DNA from: Candidatus Aminicenantota bacterium
GTDB lineage: Bacteria; Acidobacteriota; UBA4820; DSQY01
NCBI GenBank assembly: GCA_027365515.1
Contig: DAHXMK010000089.1
Span: 1 to 6,694 of the forward strand
Length of the DNA stretch: 6,694 nucleotides
Direction of reading: 5' to 3'
Shown piece by piece: positions 1 through 5,898 of the stretch. How positions within the stretch are numbered: position 1 is the stretch's first letter; every line of letters starts with the position of its first letter. Under the pieces are notes generated by a model. That model worked only from the letters and a program-made list of their open reading frames with translations, was not told where the DNA came from and did not search any database. The position numbers and the translations under genes are program-made.

Positions 1-64
1 GCCTGGTCGCACCTCTCGCGGCAGGCCGGCGGCATCGGCACGAGGGGCGTCGGCGAAACCCAGC
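1..64 (+). repeat. Inverted repeat, left arm (fold-back copy of part of hflX)
   Basis: These 64 bases are an exact reverse complement of 393-456; base i pairs with base 457-i. The match stops at 65/392. It cannot be followed to the left because it runs into the window edge. On the plus strand this arm reads the HflX signature in frame (AWSHLSRQAGGIGTRG...) and then hits TGA at 67-69, just past the end of the match. Confidence 0.97.
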
Positions 65-864
65 GTTGAGCGGAACGAGGCGACGAGGTTGTGCGGAAGG
101 TTCCTGATGAAGCCCACGGTGTCAATGATGAGGGCCTGCGATCCCGTGGTCTCCAGAGGCAGGCGCCTGTAAGTGGTGTCGAGCGTGGCGAATAGCTTGT
201 CCTCCACCTTGGCGCTCGCGGAGGCGAGCCTGTTGAGGAGGAGCGATTTCCCGACGTTGGTGTAGCCTACGAGGGCCACCTCGAAGGTCTCACGCCTCCT
301 GCGGCGCTGGACTTCGCGGTGGGCGGAAATATCGGCGAGCGTCTTGCCGAGCTGGGAAATCTTTCTTCTTATGACGCGCCTGTCCGTTTCGAGCTGGGTT
401 TCGCCGACGCCCCTCGTGCCGATGCCGCCGGCCTGCCGCGAGAGGTGCGACCAGGCCCGCGTCAGCCTCGGGAGAAGGTATGTGTACTGCGCCAGCGCCA
501 CTTGCGTCTTCGCCTCGCGGCTCTTGGCCCGCCTGGCGAAGATGTCCAGGATGACGCCCGTCCGGTCCATCACCTTCCGCTCGAATATCTTTTCGAGGTT
601 CCGAACCTGCGCCGGGGTCAAGTCGCCTTCAAAGACTATGGTGCGGATGTTCTGTTCGGCGCAGAAGGCGGCGATCTCAGCGGCCTTGCCGGCGCCGATG
701 TAGCTGGCGGCATTGAGGCGCTCCATTGGCTGAACGAAGCGCTCGACCACTTCGCCTCCGGCCGTCGCCACCAGCTCCGACAGTTCGCTCAGATAGTCGT
801 CAATGATGGCGGCGCTGGTTCCCGGCAGGGCCACGGCGGCCAGCACCACCCGCTCTCCAGCCAT
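1..864 (-). CDS. hflX: GTPase HflX, N-terminal part (partial, chimeric at left edge)
   Basis: HflX is a cytoplasmic GTPase that binds the 50S subunit and splits stalled or stressed ribosomes. Reading leftward from ATG 864-862, preceded by GGAGGG (868-873), the frame is open to the window edge. The N-terminal HflX domain covers residues 1 to about 195 and contains the family signature SHLSRQAGGIGTRG (139-152) followed by GETQLE. The G domain begins with the P-loop GYTNVGKS (200-207). Next come a G2-type segment FATLDTTYRR and the G3 motif DTVGF (248-252) followed by IRNLPHNL. Up to Leu268 the match to HflX is normal. After it, the expected acidic continuation is replaced by 20 residues that are the antisense reading of codons for residues 137-157, because bases 1-64 are an inverted copy of 393-456. 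The G4 and G5 motifs and the C-terminus (roughly 100 or more residues) are not present. The family assignment is firm; the residues after 268 should not be trusted. Confidence 0.93.
   Translation of the reverse strand, partial: MAGERVVLAAVALPGTSAAIIDDYLSELSELVATAGGEVVERFVQPMERLNAASYIGAGKAAEIAAFCAEQNIRTIVFEGDLTPAQVRNLEKIFERKVMDRTGVILDIFARRAKSREAKTQVALAQYTYLLPRLTRAWSHLSRQAGGIGTRGVGETQLETDRRVIRRKISQLGKTLADISAHREVQRRRRRETFEVALVGYTNVGKSLLLNRLASASAKVEDKLFATLDTTYRRLPLETTGSQALIIDTVGFIRNLPHNLVASFRSTLGFADAPRADAAGLPREVRPG
393..456 (-). repeat. Inverted repeat, right arm (native copy inside hflX)
   Basis: This is the native copy of the 64-bp inverted repeat. On the minus strand it encodes HflX residues 137-157 plus the first base of codon 158, in the correct context on both sides. 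The arms are separated by 328 bp (65-392). Perfect identity, including third codon positions, argues for recent copying or artefact rather than an old duplication. Confidence 0.97.
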
Positions 865-867
865 CTT

Positions 868-873
868 CCCTCC
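868..873 (-). promoter_or_regulatory. Ribosome binding site of hflX
   Basis: GGAGGG on the minus strand lies three bases upstream of ATG 864-862 (sequence GGAGGGAAGATG). It supports this start. The spacing is short but workable. Confidence 0.6.
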
Positions 874-913
874 GGCCCAAAGATATCACATCGGGAAGTG
901 GAGGCGGGTGGAG

Positions 914-919
914 TATAAT
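914..919 (+). promoter_or_regulatory. Possible -10 element for the ChaN-like/Coa1-like unit
   Basis: A perfect TATAAT lies 19 bases before the ATG at 939, in the 74-nt gap between divergent genes. At 17-nt spacing the -35 position reads TCGGGA, which is poor, so any promoter would rely on the -10 box or an activator. The overlapping minus-strand hexamer TATACT (917-912) could serve hflX, but its -35 position is also poor. A start site about 7 nt downstream would leave a very short leader containing GGGAG (929-933) as the ribosome binding site. Confidence 0.35.
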
Positions 920-938
920 TCTCTTCCTGGGAGTCGCC

Positions 939-2562
939 ATGGCGCGCAAGCTGACGGGGTTCGCCTTTTACAGGAATCTCCTTAAAGGGCTCAAGAGGCA
1001 GGTCCGGGAGATCGAGGGGCCGGAGCCCCGGGATTTGAGGCGCTACTACCGCTCTTACGCTTCCGTGCTGGAGAGGGCGAGGCCGGAGCCGTCGAGCCGC
1101 GAGGAATTTCTTGAAAGCACTTTGGCCGCCGGGCTGGCTCTCGTCGCCGACTTCCACACGCTGGACCAGGCGCAGAGACAATATCTTGAAGTCATACGGG
1201 CGCTGTGCGACGCCGGGCAGAGGCCCGTCCTCGCCCTTGAGATGGTGCAGGCCAGCCATGACGGCGCGTTGGCGGACTACCTGGACGGCGAGATAGAGGA
1301 CGAGGGAACGTTTCTTGAAAGGATAGGCTTCTTCGCCCATTGGGGGTTCGACTTTTCCCACTACAAGCCGATCCTCTCCTATGCCCGCTCGGCAAAGCTG
1401 ACGGCCCACGGCATCAACACCACTGGCGGCCTGAAGGCGCGCGACCTTTTCATGGCGAAAAGGGTGGCCGAAATAAAAAGCGAGAACGAAGGTTCTCCGG
1501 TCGTCGCGCTGGTCGGCGACCTGCACCTCGGGCCGCGCCACCTTCCGCTCGAACTGGAAGAGCGCGGCCTCCATCCCGTCCTCCTTTTTCAGAACAGCGA
1601 GTCCGTAATCATGCGCCGGCTGCGCGCCGGGGCGGAACCGTTCGGCTGGTTCCGCATTGACGAGGACAGGTACCTGGTGAACAACACCGCTCCCTGGATC
1701 AAGGTCCAGACCAACCTTTCGTGGCTGGAACACGGCGGCGAAGGGCTATGCGCGATGCAAGGCTATTGCAGGCCCAGCCGGTCGGGCGGCGGTGATCTCG
1801 GCGACGTTCCTGACTTAACGGAAAGCATCCACGAGTACATCAGGGTTCTCAAGGACCTTTTCGCCTTGAAACTGAAGAGGGATGATGACTTCCAGGTCTT
1901 CACGATGAAGGACCTGGATTTTCTGAACGGATCCTACTTCAGGAAGGAGCCGGGCCGCACCCAGGCGAGGATCATCGAGGACGGCCGCGCGCTCTTCATC
2001 AAGGAAGGAAACATAATCTACATCCCCATGCTTGACGTAAACAGAACGGTGCAGGAGGCGGCCCATTACCTGATGGGGGCGGAGCTGGACGTGGGCAAAG
2101 GGGGGGGATGCTTTTTTCCGCCGCCTCCACTATTTCGCCAGCGGCTTCGTCGCCTCGAAGCTCATAAACCCGATGCGCCACTACCGCACGCGCGAGCAGA
2201 TGCGCCGCGCGGTCGAGGATTTCGGGCGCCTTCGCACGGCCAAGGAGCGCGCCTATGCCCAGCGCCACCTCAGCGTTCTCAAGGGTACGCTCGACTTCTT
2301 CAGCGACATGGAAAAGGCAGGCGGCTGCTCAAGGCTTTCAGGCATGGAGATGCAGCGCTATCAGAAGCTGGACGTTGACACTCTTTACGGCCTTTCCGAG
2401 CAGATCGGCTTCCAGCTTGGGGAAGGGCTCTACAGCTCGTACAACGGCGCCGAGCTTTCCGGCGAGGACCTCAAACATTACATCTTCTCGCAGCACAACC
2501 CGTTCCACTTCTGCCGCACCTTCGGCAAGAGGCTGGAAGAGGTGGTGGAGGGGAGCGCATGA
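939..2562 (+). CDS. ChaN-like haem-binding-family protein, long form, frame broken at G8 tract
   Basis: Residues about 60-245 match the ChaN family (Cofac_haem_bdg/DUF399). Family landmarks are ADFHTLDQAQR (His73), LALEMVQASHDGAL (Glu101) and ALVGDLHLGPRHLP (His196), followed by LLFQNSE and APWIKVQ. Founding ChaN members are haem-binding lipoproteins linked to iron uptake, but this protein has no signal peptide or lipobox and looks cytoplasmic. About 290 residues follow the ChaN-like core (251-540) and I cannot assign them to a known domain. The frame that starts at 939 leaves the family pattern after Val-Gly-Lys 385-387 and becomes a Pro/Arg-rich tail ending at 2378. Removing one G from the run at 2100-2107 joins it to a frame (GGDAFFRRLHYF...) that is open to the TGA at 2560-2562, giving 540 residues. 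GGGAG at 929-933 supports the start. Sequencing error, real mutation and slippage are all possible causes of the break. Confidence 0.8.
2100..2107 (+). other. G8 homopolymer at frameshift point
   Basis: Eight consecutive G follow AAA and precede ATGCTTTTTTCC. With seven G the codons read GTG GGC AAA GGG GGG GAT GCT TTT TTC, which joins the two halves of the ChaN-like gene without loss. With eight G the downstream 150 codons are out of frame. Restoring the frame on the ribosome would need a +1 shift (or -2); loss of one G in the transcript or in the DNA would also do it. Confidence 0.85.
2547..2555 (+). promoter_or_regulatory. Ribosome binding site of the Coa1-like gene
   Basis: GGAGGGGAG lies just upstream of ATG 2559-2561, inside the end of the ChaN-like gene. 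The start overlaps the upstream stop as ATGA, so the two genes are probably translationally coupled. Confidence 0.65.
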
Positions 2563-3035
2563 ACAAAGGCACGGACAAGTTCTTTCTTGGAGTGGTCGGA
2601 GGAATCGTCCTGGTAGTCCTGCTATGCGTGTGCTGCATAGTTGGAGTGGTGATGTCCCCCTTCGGCTTTCTTATGAAGAACGGCGCGCAGGACACTGCGA
2701 AATCATTCCTGAAGGCCGACCCGGTGGTCCAGACGCAGATAGGGAAAATAGAGAGCTTCGGCTTCTTTCCACAAGGCTCGGTCAATATCAATAACGGCAG
2801 CGGCCGCGCCGAGCTGCACTACTCGCTCAAGGGCGACAAGGGCGAGGGGAAAGCGGTAGTGACGCTGGCCAAGGAGCCAGACAAGCCGTGGGTGGTGGTG
2901 GCCGCTACCCTTGAGGCCGGAGGCAAGACTACCGTATTGAAAGGCGATGCGCCCATGACGGCGCCTTCCATTCCCGAGAGCGCGCCAAAAGAAACGCCGC
3001 CCCGGAAGGACCAGGGCGGCGCCGGAAACGTCTGA
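2559..3035 (+). CDS. Coa1-family membrane-anchored protein
   Basis: This is a 158-residue protein with one N-terminal membrane segment (about residues 8-33), which contains a Cys cluster, C23-V-C25-C26. A soluble domain of about 80 residues follows, then a Pro/Lys-rich tail (from about 130) that looks disordered. The soluble part (AKSFLKADPVVQTQIGKIES..., then GRAELHYSLKGDKGEGKAVV, then W and VAATLE) has the pattern of the Coa1 family. In mitochondria Coa1 is a cytochrome c oxidase assembly factor with a TIM21-like fold. Bacterial members are commonly named after it, but their role is not established. The gene overlaps the ChaN-like gene by ATGA and is the last gene of that unit, converging on the peroxidase gene. 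The family call rests on recognised pattern, not a search. A direct role in oxidase assembly is inference, since no oxidase genes are visible here. Confidence 0.65.
   Translation: MNKGTDKFFLGVVGGIVLVVLLCVCCIVGVVMSPFGFLMKNGAQDTAKSFLKADPVVQTQIGKIESFGFFPQGSVNINNGSGRAELHYSLKGDKGEGKAVVTLAKEPDKPWVVVAATLEAGGKTTVLKGDAPMTAPSIPESAPKETPPRKDQGGAGNV
2995..3021 (+). terminator. Weak stem-loop at the end of the Coa1-like gene
   Basis: CGCCGCCC (2995-3002) pairs with GGGCGGCG (3014-3021) around an 11-nt loop, inside the last codons of the gene. No U-run follows, so intrinsic termination is doubtful. It may only stabilise the 3' end or be chance in GC-rich coding sequence. Confidence 0.2.
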
Positions 3036-3052
3036 TAAGAGAAGCCAAAATC

Positions 3053-3068
3053 AGCCGCTAAAGCGGCT
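3053..3068 (-). terminator. Stem-loop at the stop codon of the peroxidase gene
   Basis: AGCCGC (3053-3058) pairs perfectly with GCGGCT (3063-3068) around a 4-nt loop. Read on the minus strand, the stem is followed by GATTTTGG, a short T-run. The TAG stop of the peroxidase (3060-3058) lies within the hairpin. This could be a weak terminator for the minus-strand gene in the 22-nt convergent gap; no T-run follows on the plus strand. Confidence 0.4.
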
Positions 3069-4425
3069 TGCCATGAAATTCCCCGGTAAGGCTGCGAAGA
3101 AAAGCCTCGATGTCGGCCGAGTCCTGATCCGAAAGAGCGAGGCCGAGCTGGTACTTGGCCATTGTCTTTTCAGCCGCCGCGAGGTCCCTCGCCGAGGCGT
3201 CGTGGAAGTAGGGGAAGGTAAGGGCCACGTTTCTCAGTGTCGGGACTTTGAAGAAGTGGCGGTCCGCCTGGTTCTTCGTGTGGTTGTACCTGCCGAAGTC
3301 GGCGTCCGTAGGACGGCCGCGGTCGGCGAAATAATCGCCCTCCCTGCCCATGAGCTCGAAGCTGGTGCCTCCGAGCAGTTTGCCGGCATGGCACGTCGCG
3401 CAGCCCAGCTCCTGGAACGTGGCCCATCCATGCTGCTCTTTCTCGGAAAGGGCGCTCTTCTCTCCAGCGAGGTAGCGGTCGAACCTGCTGTTTGGCGTGT
3501 AGAGCGTCCTTTCATAGACCGCGATGGCATCGGTGATCGAGTCTGAATTGAATCCCTCCGGGTAGGATGCCTTGAATTCCGCCGCGAATGGTCTGTCGGC
3601 ATTAAGCTTGGCCGCTATGCCGTCCCAGGTGGCGCCCATCTCCACCGGGTTCAGCGGCGGTCCCCCCGCCTGTTCCTTCAGATTCGCGGCCCGCCCGTCC
3701 CAGAAATCCTTGAATTGCCAGAGAGCATTGAATGTCGTCGGGGCGTTGATGCCGCCCTTCTGGCCGCGTATCCCGTCACTGACAGGCAAGTTGTCCGTGC
3801 CGCCTTTGGCGAGGTCGTGGCAGGAGGCGCAGCTTACGGTGTCGTCTCCCGACAACCTCCGGTCGTTGTACAGCTTCTCTCCAAGCGCCGCCTTGGCGGA
3901 ATCAACCTCGACGCTTGCCGGAATTGGAACCACGGCCATGATGGCCAGGGAGTCCGGCAAGCTGGCTTGAGCCAACGATCTCCTCGTTTCGTGGATCCAG
4001 CCCAGGACGGCGGCTTTGTCGGCCTCGGACAAGGAGGAATTCCAATGGAGCGCGACGAAGCGCGCCGGAGGCATCGTCCCTTGAGAGACAACCCTCTCGA
4101 GTTTCGCAAGCGTGGCTTCGCTGACGGTCGGCGGGTCCTTCCTGTTGAACTCGCGTCCCAGGTCGGCCCACCTGAGCCCCTTGCTCACGTCCGCCGAGAC
4201 AAGGGAATGAGCTATCGGCCAGTTGGCGTAGAAAGGCAACGGCGTTCCATCGGCGTGACAGTTCGCGCATTTCGGTTCGAGGCGGGCCGCCAGCGGCGCG
4301 CCCTTCGGGTCAATGCAGGAGGACATTTGAGTGTTCCTGGGCCCGCCCTTGACAATGTTCAATACCGGAATCGCGAGTGCTGCTACGACGGCCAGAGCAA
4401 CGGCTATCCACATTACTCTCTTCAT
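3058..4425 (-). CDS. Tri-haem cytochrome c peroxidase, membrane-anchored (YhjA/quinol-peroxidase-like)
   Basis: The predicted protein has 455 residues and reduces hydrogen peroxide to water in the periplasm. An N-terminal hydrophobic segment (about 4-25) is a membrane anchor or signal peptide. A first c-haem domain follows, with CANCH (53-57) and a downstream MPP (118-120), resembling the Haem_bd domain. The di-haem CcpA/MauG core begins near 175 with CASCH (199-203), FWDGRA (241-246), NPVEMG (259-264), CATCH (342-346), FKVPTLRNVALT then PYFHD (392-409), and the Met-containing helix KTMAKYQLG (420-428). MauG-type oxidases share this core, but the EMG, PYFHD and QLG motifs favour a peroxidase. 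Three CxxCH motifs, a membrane anchor and this length match the E. coli YhjA and Aggregatibacter quinol peroxidase architecture, so electrons may come directly from quinol; this is inference. ATG 4425-4423 is chosen because GGGAGGTG lies just upstream and the hydrophobic segment starts directly after it. An upstream in-frame ATG at 4578 would run through the promoter at 4507-4535. Confidence 0.92.
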   Translation of the reverse strand: MKRVMWIAVALAVVAALAIPVLNIVKGGPRNTQMSSCIDPKGAPLAARLEPKCANCHADGTPLPFYANWPIAHSLVSADVSKGLRWADLGREFNRKDPPTVSEATLAKLERVVSQGTMPPARFVALHWNSSLSEADKAAVLGWIHETRRSLAQASLPDSLAIMAVVPIPASVEVDSAKAALGEKLYNDRRLSGDDTVSCASCHDLAKGGTDNLPVSDGIRGQKGGINAPTTFNALWQFKDFWDGRAANLKEQAGGPPLNPVEMGATWDGIAAKLNADRPFAAEFKASYPEGFNSDSITDAIAVYERTLYTPNSRFDRYLAGEKSALSEKEQHGWATFQELGCATCHAGKLLGGTSFELMGREGDYFADRGRPTDADFGRYNHTKNQADRHFFKVPTLRNVALTFPYFHDASARDLAAAEKTMAKYQLGLALSDQDSADIEAFLRSLTGEFHGKPL

Positions 4426-4430
4426 TGCGG

Positions 4431-4438
4431 CACCTCCC
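4431..4438 (-). promoter_or_regulatory. Ribosome binding site that decides the peroxidase start
   Basis: GGGAGGTG on the minus strand lies five bases upstream of ATG 4425-4423. It supports that start over the in-frame ATG at 4578, which has no comparable site and lies upstream of the promoter. Confidence 0.75.
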
Positions 4439-4447
4439 TGATTGTGT

Positions 4448-4464
4448 TTTGCCACGCGGGCAAA
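4448..4464 (-). promoter_or_regulatory. Palindrome in the peroxidase leader (possible operator or mRNA hairpin)
   Basis: TTTGCC (4448-4453) and GGCAAA (4459-4464) form a perfect 6-bp inverted repeat with a 5-nt centre, ACGCG. It lies about 35 bases after the predicted transcription start and just before the ribosome binding site. It could bind a dimeric regulator or fold in the mRNA. I do not recognise it as the site of a specific regulator. Confidence 0.35.
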
Positions 4465-4506
4465 GAAAGACGGCAGAACCGAGAGCGTACAAGCCCCTCG
4501 CATTGG

Positions 4507-4535
4507 AATATATCTTCGAGACGGGCCGCTGTCAA
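4507..4535 (-). promoter_or_regulatory. Sigma-70-type promoter of the peroxidase gene
   Basis: On the minus strand a perfect -35 box TTGACA (4535-4530) is followed after exactly 17 nt by TATATT (4512-4507), which matches the -10 consensus at five of six positions. The transcription start would be near 4500, leaving a leader of about 75 nt before ATG 4425. It sits after the terminator candidate of the upstream exporter genes, so the peroxidase is probably its own transcription unit. Confidence 0.75.
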
Positions 4536-4570
4536 TCGGAGGCTGTATTCCGGGAAGAGGGCGGGGCAAA

Positions 4571-4598
4571 GAGCCCATCCCGTTGCCGGAATGGGCTC
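4571..4598 (-). terminator. Stem-loop terminator after the NatB-like permease gene
   Basis: The arms 4571-4582 and 4587-4598 pair over 12 positions with one mismatch around the loop TTGC. The stem begins 7 bases after the permease stop codon (4608-4606). On the minus strand it is followed by TTTG, a short T-run. The strong stem and its position directly after the last gene of the exporter unit support termination there. Confidence 0.6.
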
Positions 4599-4605
4599 GC
4601 CGTTC

Positions 4606-5898
4606 TCACGCCTGGCGTATCCAGCGCAACACTTCAGGGATGCTCGGCCGCTTTCCTGTCATCAATATGCCCACGCGGTAAACCTTCGCGGCGGCCCATG
4701 CGACGCCAACGGTTCCAAGGGCCAAAAGGGCGAGGCTCGCCCCAAGCTGCCAGTAAGGAACCTCGACCGCTCCCGTTCTCAACAGCATGGTGATCGGCGA
4801 AGTGACCGGGAAAAGGCTCAGGAATACGACCCACGAAGCGTTTGGCGTCTGAAGCGTCGGCATCATCAGAACGAACGGTATCACGAGGCCGAAGGTTATC
4901 GGCATCTGCCACTGCTGCGTCTCCTGCTGGGTGGTGCAGGTGGCGCCTACCGCCGCGTAAAGACTCGAATAGAAGATGAAACCTAGAAGGAAATAGAGCA
5001 CAAGCAGCGCCAACTGAAGAGGCTTTACCGCGAGTCCTTCGGAGAAGGACTGGAGGTTCATCGGATTCGACAGGTAAAGGCCGGAGCCCAGGGCGAACCA
5101 GATGACGTACTGAAGAAGGCCGACGGCCGCTATTCCGGCTATCTTTCCCATCATCAGTTCGAACGGCCGGGCGGCCGAGAGGATCACCTCGACGACCTTG
5201 TTGTTCTTCTCTTCCAGCACGCCGTTCATGATGGCGACGCCGTACATGATGATCATCATGTAGATGACAAGGGCGAGGCCGATGGGCATCAGGAAGTCCA
5301 TGATCGAGCCTTTGCGGGTCTTGCCCCCCTTTTCAACCTTGATCGTGTCAAGCTCGGCGCGCCCTTTAAGCTTTTCGGAGAGGGACTTGTCGAGGCCCAG
5401 CCCTTCGAGGCGGTGTTCCATAAGTGCGGAATTCAAGCGGCTGTCCAGCATCTGCAGGAGCTGTGGGTTTGAAACGTTCTGGCCGAAGTAAGTGGCCTTG
5501 AGCTCGGCTTTTGCGTCAGGTTCCAGGAGGAGCAGGCCGTCAACCTTGCCGTCGCCTATCTCCACCTTGATGGAGTCGAGGTTTTCCTCTTTGGGAGCCA
5601 TAGTCAGCGTGGCCGAGTTCATCGCGCTTTTCTCGGCCTGGCCCTCGATGGTGGAGGAGGCGCCGCGCGGCTTGGCGGAGGCGGCGATAACGGCGCTGCC
5701 TGCCCAGCCTGTCTTGTCGAGAACCATTACGTTCGCCGGTTTGCCGGTCTGCACGACTTGCAAAATGATCGGCGCGAACATCAGAAGGCCGAAAATAAGC
5801 GGCGTTATTAGGGTCGTCACGAGAAACGACTTCTTGCGCACCCGCTCAAGAAATTCGCGCTTGATGATAGCGTAAATGTTCCCCCAATTAGTTCGCAT
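4606..5898 (-). CDS. ABC-2 type exporter permease, NatB-like
   Basis: This is a 430-residue integral membrane subunit of an ABC exporter; it forms the pathway and is driven by the overlapping ATPase. The N-terminus (NIYAIIKREFLERVRKKSFL) is the typical start of ABC2_membrane_3/NatB proteins. One membrane segment (about 25-50) is followed by an external domain of about 145 residues (50-195) and then a C-terminal membrane block with segments near 203-227, 252-275, 292-318, 331-348, 355-375 and 385-407. The conserved cytoplasmic stretch VLEEKNNKVVEVILSA (227-242) lies between the second and third. ATG 5898-5896 is chosen because GGGAGGA (5910-5904) precedes it and it overlaps the ATPase gene by 11 nt; an in-frame ATG at 5919 lies deeper in the ATPase gene. 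Bacillus NatAB exports sodium, but this family is broad and the substrate cannot be told from sequence. Confidence 0.9.
   Translation of the reverse strand: MRTNWGNIYAIIKREFLERVRKKSFLVTTLITPLIFGLLMFAPIILQVVQTGKPANVMVLDKTGWAGSAVIAASAKPRGASSTIEGQAEKSAMNSATLTMAPKEENLDSIKVEIGDGKVDGLLLLEPDAKAELKATYFGQNVSNPQLLQMLDSRLNSALMEHRLEGLGLDKSLSEKLKGRAELDTIKVEKGGKTRKGSIMDFLMPIGLALVIYMMIIMYGVAIMNGVLEEKNNKVVEVILSAARPFELMMGKIAGIAAVGLLQYVIWFALGSGLYLSNPMNLQSFSEGLAVKPLQLALLVLYFLLGFIFYSSLYAAVGATCTTQQETQQWQMPITFGLVIPFVLMMPTLQTPNASWVVFLSLFPVTSPITMLLRTGAVEVPYWQLGASLALLALGTVGVAWAAAKVYRVGILMTGKRPSIPEVLRWIRQA

Noticed and set aside
65..392. Invertible DNA switch between the 64-bp inverted repeats
   Set aside because: No recombinase gene is nearby, the segment is ordinary conserved hflX coding sequence, and the left arm lies on the window edge. 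An artefact explains it more simply.
319..918. Plus-strand open frame of about 199 codons
   Set aside because: It is antisense to the clear HflX coding sequence and its residues show no family pattern.
789..1733. Minus-strand open frame of 314 codons opposite the ChaN-like gene
   Set aside because: It overlaps both the hflX start and the ChaN-like core on the opposite strand. It is a high-GC shadow with no recognisable motif and no suitable ribosome binding site.
2108..2167. ATG directly after the G8 run, with the Gs as a possible ribosome binding site for an internal gene
   Set aside because: That frame reaches a TAA after about 20 codons and encodes nothing recognisable.
4426..4578. 51-residue N-terminal extension of the peroxidase
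   Set aside because: It would contain the promoter and leader and lacks a ribosome binding site. The hydrophobic segment and Shine-Dalgarno point to ATG 4425-4423.
3715..4986. Plus-strand open frame of 423 codons
   Set aside because: It runs antisense through the peroxidase gene, its promoter region and the permease gene, which all have strong family motifs on the minus strand.
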